A stretch of DNA of 64,000 bases, from contig CANBWX010000003.1 in assembly GCA_947373225.1 (NCBI GenBank), positions 1 to 64,000 on the forward strand, read 5' to 3'. Position numbers and translations under genes: made by a program. The stretch's first letter is position 1. Each line of letters opens with the position of its first letter. A model generated the notes under the pieces. That model worked only from the letters and a program-made list of their open reading frames with translations, did not search any database and had not been told where the DNA came from. Below are positions 1 to 11,995 of the stretch, in pieces. This DNA is from Flavobacteriaceae bacterium (lineage in GTDB: Bacteria; Bacteroidota; Bacteroidia; Flavobacteriales; Flavobacteriaceae).

Positions 1-18
1 TTTTCAAAAATTCCTTTT

Positions 19-2079
<2,061 letters not shown>

Positions 2080-2244
2080 TAGTTTGCAACTCTTGGAAAA
2101 TGTCATTTTTTTTACAACAGATTCAATATGAATAGAAAGTAAAATCCTTTTAATCTTTTTAATCTGTGGCAAAAAAATAATTTAAAAGATATTTGATTTT
2201 TTAAAATCAATTTACGTGATAAATCAGACATATTTTTTTGAAAA

Positions 2245-3159
2245 CTAAACCACAATCGATTTTCCGATAGAAGATTTTGCTTTATTAGTATCTAGATAAA
2301 AGTCAATATGTCCCAAGTTTATTCCGTAACATCCCACTTGGTTAACCAAAACTTCTTTTCCGTCAAGGTTTTTTGCAATTGTTGGTTTGTCAAGAAAAGT
2401 GTGTGTGTGACCACCAATAATTAGGTCAATATCTTTGGTAAGAGCTGCAAGTTTTAAATCTGATATTTTATCAGCATCTTCCTTATTGTATTTATAACCC
2501 AGATGCGAAAGACAAATAACCAAGTCGCATTTTTGTTCTTTTTTCAAAATCAGAACAATATCCTGCGCCGTTTCCACCGGATTATGATAGACCGTTTCCT
2601 TGTACATTTTTTTATCCACAAGACCTTCAAGTTCAATTCCAAGACCAAAAACGCCTATTTTAATTCCGTTTTTGTTAAAAATTTTATAAGGCTTTACAAA
2701 AGCCGCCATCGATGTATTCTTAAAATCATAGTTCGCCGAAACAAATTCGAATGTAGCATGAGGCATTTGGGCAGTTAAACCATCTACGCCATTATCAAAA
2801 TCATGATTTCCAATTGTAGATAAATCATATTTCATCATGCTCATCAATTTGAATTCTAATTCGCCACCATAATAATTAAAATACGGCGTTCCTTGAAAAA
2901 TATCTCCAGCATCTAGCAATAAAACATTTGCGTTTTCCTGACGAATCTTTTCAATTAAAGCAGCTCTTCGAGCGACACCACCCATATTTGGGTTTCTTGG
3001 GTCGTCCATCGGAAAAGGATCAATATGGCTATGAACATCATTGGTATGAAGTATGGTTATTTTTTTTACTTCAGCCAATTCAAAACTGCTCAACGATAAA
3101 CCAAAACCCAACAAAGTTGTTCCTGCGGCTGTTTTTTCGATAAAATCTCTTCTTTTCAT
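2245..3159 (-). CDS. Metallophosphatase (5'-nucleotidase N-terminal domain) with Tat-like signal
   Basis: ILHTNDVHSH, GDIFQG, GNHDFD and GGHTHTF motifs; N-terminal MKRRDFIEKTAAGTTLLG twin-arginine signal. Confidence 0.9.
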   Translation of the reverse strand: MKRRDFIEKTAAGTTLLGFGLSLSSFELAEVKKITILHTNDVHSHIDPFPMDDPRNPNMGGVARRAALIEKIRQENANVLLLDAGDIFQGTPYFNYYGGELEFKLMSMMKYDLSTIGNHDFDNGVDGLTAQMPHATFEFVSANYDFKNTSMAAFVKPYKIFNKNGIKIGVFGLGIELEGLVDKKMYKETVYHNPVETAQDIVLILKKEQKCDLVICLSHLGYKYNKEDADKISDLKLAALTKDIDLIIGGHTHTFLDKPTIAKNLDGKEVLVNQVGCYGINLGHIDFYLDTNKAKSSIGKSIVV

Positions 3160-3200
3160 TTCTTGTTTTTTAAATCTGTAACCTGTCTGTAATCTGAATT

Positions 3201-4010
3201 TTATTCAACACTAACCCTTATATCATTTATAACTGGAATCGTGTCAACTTCTTTGAAATAATCAATCAGGACATTTCTTAATTTATAATCTAAATCAAAT
3301 CGCTGAACTCCTTTTTTGAAGAAATTCATACTATCTCCACCATTAGCCAAATAATCATTGGTGGCAACATAATAAATTCGCTCTTTTTCGACAGGTTTTC
3401 CTTGAATTAAGATATTTTTTGCAAAATCATCTTTGCTGATTGTAAAAGTAATTCCAGATAGTGGATGTGGTTTTTTTGCTGCAATAAAATAGTCAACTAA
3501 TTCGAAAATTTGTTCGCCTTTTAGAGCTATTACAACAAGTCCGTTTTCGAAAGGCATTAATTCATAGGCGGTTTTCGTGGTAACATTTCCTTTTGGAAGC
3601 GTAGAACGAATACCTCCATTATTGAGCATGCACATGTCGATATTCTTTTTTTCTCTAGCAAAAAAAACGGTATTTCCGCGTTTCAAAGTTACATCGGCCA
3701 TTAAATTCCCAATGGTAGTTTGCCATCTTCCTGCACTTTTGTCAAGTGTCTCTGGGCAATAAGCCAAAACAGTATTCAAGTCCTTATCAATGTGATTTCG
3801 ATACGGTTTGATGTATTTTTCAATTTGCTTTGACTGTTCGGTTTCTAAAACTTGTCCTGAAATTTGATTTCCGTTTTCGGTAATTGGAATCTGTTTTCCT
3901 TCAATTTTAGAAACTTGATAGTTTTGTTTGCCACACGAAACGATTAAAAAAAGTGTTAAGAATATAACAAAAAGTTTCAAAACACCATTATACTTTTTTA
4001 GATTTACCAT
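3201..4010 (-). CDS. 5'-nucleotidase C-terminal domain lipoprotein
   Basis: NNGGIRSTLPKG and NDYLANGGDSM motifs; lipobox LIVSCG. Confidence 0.9.
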   Translation of the reverse strand: MVNLKKYNGVLKLFVIFLTLFLIVSCGKQNYQVSKIEGKQIPITENGNQISGQVLETEQSKQIEKYIKPYRNHIDKDLNTVLAYCPETLDKSAGRWQTTIGNLMADVTLKRGNTVFFAREKKNIDMCMLNNGGIRSTLPKGNVTTKTAYELMPFENGLVVIALKGEQIFELVDYFIAAKKPHPLSGITFTISKDDFAKNILIQGKPVEKERIYYVATNDYLANGGDSMNFFKKGVQRFDLDYKLRNVLIDYFKEVDTIPVINDIRVSVE

Positions 4011-4057
4011 CTGTAATGCGACTTAAATAATTAATTTTGTAATCAGGTAAAAGTAAC

Positions 4058-4579
4058 ATGTTTTTGAATTATATAAAGGATTTTTTTTTAAAAAGAATAT
4101 TAAAAAATAGTTTGCATAATGTAAAGAGTAGTGCACTCGGAACTCCTATTCAAACCGTTGGTCTACTTGTCGATGAAAGTTATTTTTTCGAAAAAGACAA
4201 CTTGGTAAAGGAATTAATTGCCAACGGAATTCTAGAAAAAAACATAAAAATTATTGCTTACAGAGATACGTTAAAAAAAAACGAGACCTATTCGCATCCT
4301 ACATTTGGTATGAAAGATCTCAATTGGAAAGCTGAAATCACAAACTCAGAAGTTAATGATTTCATCAATCAAAAATTTGATTTATTGATCAGTTATTATG
4401 ATGTTGAGAAAGCAATTTTGCTGAACATTACCCATAATTCCAAAGCGCAATTTAAAGTTGGTTTTTCCTTAATTGATAAAAGATTGAACCATTTGATGAT
4501 CAATACAAATGCCGAGAATTATAAAGTTTTCGCCCACGAATTATTTAGATATTTAAGAATTTTAAACAAAATGAAATAA
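4058..4579 (+). CDS. Conserved hypothetical protein (DUF6913-like)
   Basis: Intact ORF directly upstream of dapA; family assignment from memory. Confidence 0.65.
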   Translation: MFLNYIKDFFLKRILKNSLHNVKSSALGTPIQTVGLLVDESYFFEKDNLVKELIANGILEKNIKIIAYRDTLKKNETYSHPTFGMKDLNWKAEITNSEVNDFINQKFDLLISYYDVEKAILLNITHNSKAQFKVGFSLIDKRLNHLMINTNAENYKVFAHELFRYLRILNKMK

Positions 4580-4582
4580 GAT

Positions 4583-5470
4583 ATGCAATCATTAATAGGA
4601 ACTGGTGTTGCCCTTGTAACTCCTTTCAAAAGCGATTTTTCAATTGATACGGAAGCGTTAAAAAGAATCGTAAATTTTTCGATAGACGGAGGAGTCGAGT
4701 ATATTGTAATTCTTGGCACAACTGCCGAGAATGCAGTTTTGACAAATGACGAATTAGAATTTGTTATTAAAACAGTAATAGAAACTAACAACGGAAGATT
4801 GCCATTGGTTCTTGGAATGGGAAGTAATAATACCGCGAAACTTGTCGAGGAACTTAAAACAAGAGATATGTCACAATTTGCCGCCATATTATCAGTTTCT
4901 CCTTATTATAATAAACCTACACAAGAAGGAATTTATCAGCATTTCAAGGCTGTTGCCGAAGCTTCTCCGGTTCCAGTTATTTTATACAATGTTCCCAGTA
5001 GAACAGGTGTTAATATGTTGCCATCAACAGTTTTAAGACTAGCAAATGATTTCAAAAACATCGTAGCTGTCAAAGAAGCGGCTGGTGATATGATACAAGC
5101 TTTGCGACTTATCAAAGACAAACCAAAAGATTTTCTTGTAATTTCAGGAGATGATATGATCGCTTTGCCAATGGTTTTGGCTGGTGGAGCTGGCGTAATA
5201 ACTGTAATTGGTCAAGGTTTTCCAAAGGAATTCTCCGAAATGATTCGTTTAGGTTTAAACGGAAAAGTAAATGATGCCAATAAAATTCATTACCTTTTTA
5301 TGGATTGCATCGACATGATTTTTGAACAAGGAAACCCTGCTGGAATCAAACAAGTGTTTGCCTCATTGGGAATATCCGAGAGCACGGTTCGATTACCATT
5401 GATTAAAGCCGATGAATCATTAGCGACTAGGATTGCTCAATTTGTAGAAATGATCAACAAATTAGCCTAA
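4583..5470 (+). CDS. dapA: 4-hydroxy-tetrahydrodipicolinate synthase
   Basis: [24 protein letters not shown] and VAVKEAAGD motifs. Confidence 0.96.
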   Translation: MQSLIGTGVALVTPFKSDFSIDTEALKRIVNFSIDGGVEYIVILGTTAENAVLTNDELEFVIKTVIETNNGRLPLVLGMGSNNTAKLVEELKTRDMSQFAAILSVSPYYNKPTQEGIYQHFKAVAEASPVPVILYNVPSRTGVNMLPSTVLRLANDFKNIVAVKEAAGDMIQALRLIKDKPKDFLVISGDDMIALPMVLAGGAGVITVIGQGFPKEFSEMIRLGLNGKVNDANKIHYLFMDCIDMIFEQGNPAGIKQVFASLGISESTVRLPLIKADESLATRIAQFVEMINKLA

Positions 5471-5502
5471 AAATCAGCGCCTTTTATTAAGCAAAAATAT
5501 AT

Positions 5503-5533
5503 TTTGTAGTAGCTAAATTAATAACTAAATTTG
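5503..5533 (+). promoter_or_regulatory. Bacteroidetes-type promoter TTTG-N19-TAAATTTG upstream of bamD operon
   Basis: TTTG 5503-5506, 19-nt spacer, TAAATTTG 5526-5533, matching the known TTG/TAnnTTTG consensus. Confidence 0.65.
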
Positions 5534-5603
5534 CCACCGAAACTTCGGTATGATTTGTGCGTGTTATAATTAACTGATAAATCAAAAAAAAGTAAAAAAT
5601 AAA

Positions 5604-6398
5604 ATGAAAAAAATAATTTCTTTATTGATTGTTGTAATCGTTTTTGGTTCTTGTGGTGACTACCAAAAGGCATTGAAAAACGAAGATGTTGGTGCAAAAT
5701 TTGAAATGGCAACTAAATTATATGATGCTGGAAATTATTCAAAAGCAATTCGTCTTTTTGAACAAATTGCCCCATCTTACAGAGGAAAACCTCAGGCAGA
5801 AAAATTATTTTATATGTTTTCTCAGTCTTATTACAAAACAAGACAGTATTATCTAGCAGGATATCAATTTGAAAGTTTTGTTTCAGGTTATCCAAAAAGC
5901 GAAAAAATTGAAGAAGCTGCTTTTTTAGGAGCTAAAAGTTTTTCTATGCTTTCGCCAATATATAGTCTAGATCAAACAGATACTCATAAAGCGATAGAAA
6001 AATTACAGACGTTTATTGATAATTATCCAAATTCAAAAAATTTGGTTGAAGCCAATAAAACGCTGAAAGAATTAAATGAAAAATTAGAAAAAAAAGTGTT
6101 TGAAAATGCTAAAGGATATAATACTATTTTAGATTATAAGTCGGCAATTGTATCTTTAGATAACTTTGTAGCTGATTATCCTGGAACACCTTTCAAGGAA
6201 GATGCTTTATATTATAAATTAGATTCGGCTTATCAATTGGGAATTAATAGCGTTCCTTCAAAAATGCAAGACCGATTAAATGTTGCTAAGACAGCTTATT
6301 CTAATTTGATAAAGTTTAAACCAGATACAAAATACAAAAAAACAGCCGACGCAATGTCTGCTCGAATTGAAAAAGATTTAAAAAATTTCACTAAATAA
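5604..6398 (+). CDS. bamD: Outer membrane protein assembly factor BamD
   Basis: Lipoprotein signal (FGSCGDY) and TPR-like YDAGNYSKAIRLFEQI repeats. Confidence 0.9.
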   Translation: MKKIISLLIVVIVFGSCGDYQKALKNEDVGAKFEMATKLYDAGNYSKAIRLFEQIAPSYRGKPQAEKLFYMFSQSYYKTRQYYLAGYQFESFVSGYPKSEKIEEAAFLGAKSFSMLSPIYSLDQTDTHKAIEKLQTFIDNYPNSKNLVEANKTLKELNEKLEKKVFENAKGYNTILDYKSAIVSLDNFVADYPGTPFKEDALYYKLDSAYQLGINSVPSKMQDRLNVAKTAYSNLIKFKPDTKYKKTADAMSARIEKDLKNFTK

Positions 6399-6405
6399 TA
6401 AAGCC

Positions 6406-6723
6406 ATGGATTTAAGAAAGACGAATGCTCCAGTAAACACAATAACTTATAATAAAAATATTATTGAAGAGCCAACAGGCAATGTGTATGAAGCTATAAC
6501 AATTATGGCCAAAAGAGCAAATCAAATCAATTCTGAAATCAAGAAAGAATTGACTGAAAAATTAGAAGAATTTGCTACTTATAATGACAGTCTTGAAGAA
6601 GTTTTTGAAAACAAAGAACAAATAGAGGTTTCAAAATTCTACGAAAAATTGCCTAAACCACACGCTTTGGCGGTTCAAGAATGGTTAGATGGAAAAATCT
6701 ACCATAGAGAAGGAAATAAATAA
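6406..6723 (+). CDS. rpoZ: DNA-directed RNA polymerase omega subunit, Bacteroidetes type
   Basis: Small protein between bamD and coaBC; GNVYEAITIMAKRANQIN motif. Confidence 0.85.
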   Translation: MDLRKTNAPVNTITYNKNIIEEPTGNVYEAITIMAKRANQINSEIKKELTEKLEEFATYNDSLEEVFENKEQIEVSKFYEKLPKPHALAVQEWLDGKIYHREGNK

Positions 6724-6725
6724 TA

Positions 6726-7988
6726 TTGATTATGTCAGTTTTAAACGGGAAAAAGATTTTACTAGGAATTTCTGGTGGAATTGCAGCCTATAAAACTGCT
6801 ACATTAGTTCGACTTTTTATAAAAGCAGGTGCACATGTCCAAGTGATAATGACACCTGCTTCTAAGGATTTTATAACGCCACTTACCTTATCGACGCTTT
6901 CGAAAAATCCGGTGCATTCTACTTTTTATAATCAAGACGAAGAGAATGAAATGTGGAATAGCCATGTAGAATTCGGTCTTTGGGCAGATATGATGGTTAT
7001 TGCTCCTGCAACCGCAAATACATTGTCGAAAATGGCAAATGGTGTTTGTGATAACCTATTGATAGCAACTTATTTATCGGCAAAATGTCCTGTTTATTTT
7101 GCACCTGCCATGGATTTGGATATGTATATTCATCCATCTACATTAGCGAGTTTTAAGAAATTAGAACAGTTTGGCAATACGATGATTCCTGCCGAAAGAG
7201 GGGAATTAGCAAGTGGTTTATCAGGTGAAGGAAGAATGGCAGAACCAGAACATATTGTTGCTTTTATCGAATCCGATTTAGAAAGTAGATTACCTCTTAA
7301 AGGAAAAAAAATACTGATTACTGCTGGCCCCACATACGAAGCGATAGATCCTGTGCGTTTTATAGGAAATCATTCTTCGGGAAAAATGGGTTATGATATT
7401 GCACAAAGTGCCGCAAATCTTGGTGCTTCGATAACTTTGATTTCTGGCCCTTCACATTTTACAATTGCTAATAATTTGGTAAAAGTGATTCGGGTTGTTT
7501 CAGCTCAGGAAATGTACGAAGCCTGTCATCAATATTATCAAAATACGGATGTAATGATTGCGGCTGCAGCAGTTGCGGATTATAAACCCAAAAATATTGC
7601 TTCGCAAAAAATCAAAAAGTCAGCAGATAATTTTACCATTGAACTCGAAAAAACCAAAGATATTCTAGCTTCTTTGGGCGAAATAAAGAAAAATCAATTC
7701 TTGATTGGTTTTGCATTAGAAACTGAAAATGAAATTGAAAATGCAAAGTTGAAAATTCAGAAAAAAAACCTAGATTTGATAGTTCTTAATTCGCTTCAAG
7801 ACGAAGGAGCTGGTTTTGGAAAATCGACTAATAAAATTACATTTATTGATAAAAATTTTATGGTAGAACCCATGGAATTGAAATCGAAAGAAGCGGTAGC
7901 TGATGATATTTTAAACAAAGTAATAGCGCATTTTTATGAAATCGCCACTAGCAAAAAGTTTGCGCAAGCAAACACCCATAAATTATAA
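6726..7988 (+). CDS. coaBC: Bifunctional phosphopantothenoylcysteine decarboxylase/phosphopantothenate-cysteine ligase
   Basis: GISGGIAAYK, PAMDLDM, ITAGPTYEAIDPVRFIGNHSSGKMG. Confidence 0.96.
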   Translation: MIMSVLNGKKILLGISGGIAAYKTATLVRLFIKAGAHVQVIMTPASKDFITPLTLSTLSKNPVHSTFYNQDEENEMWNSHVEFGLWADMMVIAPATANTLSKMANGVCDNLLIATYLSAKCPVYFAPAMDLDMYIHPSTLASFKKLEQFGNTMIPAERGELASGLSGEGRMAEPEHIVAFIESDLESRLPLKGKKILITAGPTYEAIDPVRFIGNHSSGKMGYDIAQSAANLGASITLISGPSHFTIANNLVKVIRVVSAQEMYEACHQYYQNTDVMIAAAAVADYKPKNIASQKIKKSADNFTIELEKTKDILASLGEIKKNQFLIGFALETENEIENAKLKIQKKNLDLIVLNSLQDEGAGFGKSTNKITFIDKNFMVEPMELKSKEAVADDILNKVIAHFYEIATSKKFAQANTHKL

Positions 7989-8031
7989 GGCGATACCATA
8001 TATGACCGCTAAAAAATAAAAATTTACATAT

Positions 8032-8916
8032 ATGAATAAAATAGTTGTTTTTATCTTATTGCTTTCTTGCGGAATTATTAATGCGCAAGAATTAAATTGT
8101 ACAATGACGGTAAATACTCAAAAATTGTCAAATGCTAATCAGCAGGTTTTCAAAACATTGGAAACGTCGTTAGGCGAATTTGTAAATCAAACACATTGGA
8201 CAGGAAAAACAGTCAAACAAAACGAAAAAATTGATTGTTCGATGTATATTACTGTTTCATCCAATAATTCAGATCAATTTGTAGCTACAATTCAGGTGCA
8301 ATCTTCAAGATTAATTTATAATTCTTCTTATTCTTCGCCTATTTTAAATTATAACGATAAAGACTTTAGTTTCAGCTATACGGGATTTGAAAGTTTAAAT
8401 TTGAATCCAAATTCTTTTGAATCCAATTTAGTATCCGTAATTTCCTTTTACAGTTATATAATTTTAGGAATGGATGCGGATAGTTTTGTACCATTATCTG
8501 GTGATCCTTATTTTGAAACAGCCCAAAATATCGCAAATGTAGCCCAGCAAAGTGGTTACAAAGGTTGGAATCAAGCTGACGGAAATCAAAATAGATATTA
8601 TTTAATAAACGACTTATTATCAACAGCTTATGGTGAAGTTCGTCAAACGGCATATAACTACCATTCAGGATTAGATTTAATGAATCAAGATTTGAAAGCT
8701 GGAAAAGAAAAAATTAAAGATGCGCTGGTAAATCTTGCGAAACTGAATGCTACTAAACCCAATGCTTTCTTAACTCGTGTATTTTTTGATGCAAAATCAG
8801 ATGAAATAGTTTCTATTTTTTCTGGAGGACCCAATATTTCAATATCAGATTTAATTGATAGTCTAAATAGAACATCTCCATTAAACTCAAGCAAATGGTC
8901 TCAAATTAAGTATTAA
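8032..8916 (+). CDS. DUF4835 family secreted protein
   Basis: Signal peptide; coaBC-DUF4835-recN gene order typical of Bacteroidetes. Confidence 0.75.
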   Translation: MNKIVVFILLLSCGIINAQELNCTMTVNTQKLSNANQQVFKTLETSLGEFVNQTHWTGKTVKQNEKIDCSMYITVSSNNSDQFVATIQVQSSRLIYNSSYSSPILNYNDKDFSFSYTGFESLNLNPNSFESNLVSVISFYSYIILGMDADSFVPLSGDPYFETAQNIANVAQQSGYKGWNQADGNQNRYYLINDLLSTAYGEVRQTAYNYHSGLDLMNQDLKAGKEKIKDALVNLAKLNATKPNAFLTRVFFDAKSDEIVSIFSGGPNISISDLIDSLNRTSPLNSSKWSQIKY

Positions 8917-8967
8917 TTGGTTTTCAATTGTAACTTAAAGCAGCTTTCTTTCACAAAAACAATATAA

Positions 8968-10620
8968 ATGATAACGTCTCTTTCGATAAAAAACTATGCT
9001 TTAATTGAAAAATTAACCATCGAATTTTCTGAAGGTTTTTCCATTATTACAGGAGAAACTGGTGCAGGAAAATCAATAATTTTGGGAGCTTTGGGTTTAG
9101 TTTTAGGAAAAAGAGCTGATTTAACTTCTTTGAAAAATAAAGAAGAAAAATGTGTTATTGAAGCTCATTTTCAAATATCAAAATATAATTTGCGTCCTTT
9201 TTTCGTTGCAAATGATTTAGATTATGAAGATGAAACCATCATTAGACGTGAAATTTTGCCTTCTGGAAAATCTAGAGCTTTTGTAAACGACAGTCCGGTA
9301 AATCTTCAAGAATTGCAGGAATTGAGTTTGTATTTACTGGATATTCACTCGCAACATCAAACACAAGAACTTTCGGATGAGAAGGTTCAATTCGATATTA
9401 TTGATTCAATTGCCAATAATAAAGAAGGAATTTTAGAATATCAAGCACTTTTGAAAAGCTATAAATCGGATAAATCTAGATTAAATTTGCTGCTTAAAAA
9501 ACAAGCTGAATCTGCTAAAGAGCAGGAATACAATACTTTTTTATTAGATGAATTAGTAGCTTCAAATTTAAAATTAGGTGAACAAGAATCTCTTGAAGCC
9601 GATTTTGAAAAATTGAATAATGTTGAAATTATAAAAGAATCTATCGATAAATCTTTGGCTATAGCCAATGAAGAGCAAATTGGGGTTTTACATAATTTGA
9701 ATGAAATCAAAGTTTCGATGCAAAAGATTGCTGCTTTTTCTCCAGAATATTTTTCTTTATTGGAACGAATTACAAGTCTAACAATTGAATTTGATGATAT
9801 TTCGGATGAAATTTTTCGTTGCTCAGAAAAGCTAATAAATGATCCTGAACAACTCGATTTAATTAGCCAAAAATTGCAGTTGATTTATAATTTGCAAAAG
9901 AAACACCAAGTTGCTACAGTTGATGAATTGATAGCAATACAAACCAATTTAGAAAATTCTCTTTTGGAAATTGGTAATTTAGAAGAAGAAATTACTGCAA
10001 TTACAAATTCTATTGAAGAGAAAACGACAGTATTAGATGTTTTAGCGAACACAATTCATAAGAAAAGAATAGATGCTATTCCTGTTCTTTCTCAAAAACT
10101 GATTTCTATTTTAGAGACTTTAGGAATGCCTAATGTTCGTTTTAAAATGGATATTAGCGCTACTTCAACTTATTTTGAAAATGGAAAAGATGAACTTGAA
10201 TTTTTGTTTTCGGCGAATAAAGGAACCGATTTTGGATTATTGAAAAAAGTAGCTTCGGGTGGTGAAATGTCTAGAATTATGCTTGCTGTAAAAGCAATAT
10301 TAGCACAATACTCAAAATTACCAACCTTGATTTTTGATGAAATTGACACTGGTGTTTCTGGTGAAATCGCTAATAAAATGGGCGAAATCATGAAAGAAAT
10401 GAGTCAGAAAATGCAAATCTTTGCCATCACGCATTTGCCACAAATTGCAGCAAAAGGAACAGCACACTTCAAGGTTTCAAAATCTACCATTGGCGAAGAC
10501 ACGCAGTCCGAATTGAAATTGCTGTCCAGTGAAGAACGTGTAATCGAAATTGCGCAAATGTTATCTGGTACAGTCGTCTCAGACTCGGCATTAAACCATG
10601 CAAAAGCCTTGTTGGGCTAA
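8968..10620 (+). CDS. recN: DNA repair protein RecN
   Basis: Walker A GETGAGKSI, SGGEMSRIMLAVK signature, FDEIDTGVSG. Confidence 0.96.
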   Translation: MITSLSIKNYALIEKLTIEFSEGFSIITGETGAGKSIILGALGLVLGKRADLTSLKNKEEKCVIEAHFQISKYNLRPFFVANDLDYEDETIIRREILPSGKSRAFVNDSPVNLQELQELSLYLLDIHSQHQTQELSDEKVQFDIIDSIANNKEGILEYQALLKSYKSDKSRLNLLLKKQAESAKEQEYNTFLLDELVASNLKLGEQESLEADFEKLNNVEIIKESIDKSLAIANEEQIGVLHNLNEIKVSMQKIAAFSPEYFSLLERITSLTIEFDDISDEIFRCSEKLINDPEQLDLISQKLQLIYNLQKKHQVATVDELIAIQTNLENSLLEIGNLEEEITAITNSIEEKTTVLDVLANTIHKKRIDAIPVLSQKLISILETLGMPNVRFKMDISATSTYFENGKDELEFLFSANKGTDFGLLKKVASGGEMSRIMLAVKAILAQYSKLPTLIFDEIDTGVSGEIANKMGEIMKEMSQKMQIFAITHLPQIAAKGTAHFKVSKSTIGEDTQSELKLLSSEERVIEIAQMLSGTVVSDSALNHAKALLG

Positions 10621-10678
10621 AGTAATTCCTTATATTTGTCATCTTAAAAAAACCAATAATAGAATAACCTTTATAAAT

Positions 10679-11869
10679 ATGATTATAGAACCTAGAATGA
10701 GAGGATTTATTTGTTTGACATCTCACCCAAAAGGATGCGAACAAAACGTAAAAAATCAAATCGAATATATCAAATCAAAAGGATCAATAAGTGGACCTAA
10801 AAAAGTTTTAGTGATTGGTGCTTCAACGGGATTTGGTTTAGCTTCAAGAATCACAGCTGCTTATGGATCTAATGCTGCGACGATTGGTGTGTTTTTTGAA
10901 AAACCTCCCGTTGAAGGAAGACCAGGTTCGCCAGGTTGGTATAATTCTGCCGCTTTTGAAAAAGAAGCGAATAAAGCAGGTTTGTATGCAAAAAGTATTA
11001 ATGGCGATGCTTTTTCTAATGAAATAAAAAGACAAACTTTAGATTTAATAAAAGAAGATCTAGGTCAGATTGATTTGGTTATTTACAGTTTAGCTTCTCC
11101 CGTTCGTGTTCATCCAGTGACGGGTGTGATGCACCGTTCGGTTTTGAAACCAATTGGTACCACTTATACGAACAAAACAGTTGATTTTCACACCGGTTTA
11201 GTTTCTGAAATTAGTATTGAACCTTGCCAAGACGATGATATTGCCAATACAGTTGCCGTAATGGGTGGCGAAGATTGGGGAATGTGGATGGAAGCTTTGA
11301 AAGCAGAAAACCTTTTGGCAAAAGGAGCTACAACAGTGGCTTATTCGTATATTGGACCATCATTAACCGAAGCGGTTTACAGAAAAGGAACTATTGGTCG
11401 TGCCAAAGATCATCTTGAAGCGACTGCTTTTGCCATCACAGATAGCTTGAAATCTATCGAAGGACAAGCATTTGTTTCAGTGAATAAGGCCTTGGTAACA
11501 CAAGCAAGTTCAGCCATTCCTGTTATTCCGTTGTATATTTCTTTGTTGTATAAAATAATGAAAGAAGAAGGAATTCATGAAGGTTGTATCGAACAAATTC
11601 AACGTTTATTTCAAGATAGATTGTATACTGGAGATTCAATTCTTACGGATGAAAAAGGAAGAATTCGTGTTGATGATTGGGAAATGCGTGATGATGTTCA
11701 AGCAAAAATCGCTACTTTATGGAAGCAAGCTACAACTGAAACTTTGCCGGAAATAGGTGATTTAGAAGGTTATAGAAATGATTTCTTAAACCTTTTTGGT
11801 TTTGAGTTTGAAGGGGTTGACTATAAAGCTGATGCAGATGAAATGGTTGGTGTTCCAAGCATTGTTTAA
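10679..11869 (+). CDS. fabV: Trans-2-enoyl-CoA/enoyl-ACP reductase FabV
   Basis: MIIEPRMRGFICLTSHPKGCE start; VLVIGASTGFGLASRI; YSYIGP. ORF-track start at 10598 judged too long. Confidence 0.95.
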   Translation: MIIEPRMRGFICLTSHPKGCEQNVKNQIEYIKSKGSISGPKKVLVIGASTGFGLASRITAAYGSNAATIGVFFEKPPVEGRPGSPGWYNSAAFEKEANKAGLYAKSINGDAFSNEIKRQTLDLIKEDLGQIDLVIYSLASPVRVHPVTGVMHRSVLKPIGTTYTNKTVDFHTGLVSEISIEPCQDDDIANTVAVMGGEDWGMWMEALKAENLLAKGATTVAYSYIGPSLTEAVYRKGTIGRAKDHLEATAFAITDSLKSIEGQAFVSVNKALVTQASSAIPVIPLYISLLYKIMKEEGIHEGCIEQIQRLFQDRLYTGDSILTDEKGRIRVDDWEMRDDVQAKIATLWKQATTETLPEIGDLEGYRNDFLNLFGFEFEGVDYKADADEMVGVPSIV

Positions 11870-11900
11870 TTAAAAAAGGGCTTTAAAACATATAAATTTC

Positions 11901-11933
11901 AAAAACCATCAATTAATAATTGATGGTTTTTTT
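11901..11933 (+). terminator. Rho-independent terminator of fabV
   Basis: AAAAACCATCAATT (11901-11914) / AATTGATGGTTTTT (11918-11931) plus T run. Confidence 0.85.
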
Positions 11934-11995
11934 ATGGATAAAGATTATCTTTGTTAAAATTATCGAGCAAATTAGTTAGATCTTAATTCTTAATT

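Noticed and set aside
10598-10678. N-terminal extension of FabV overlapping recN
   Set aside because: Conserved FabV start is MIIEPRMRGF at 10679; the extension is translated recN tail and intergenic sequence.
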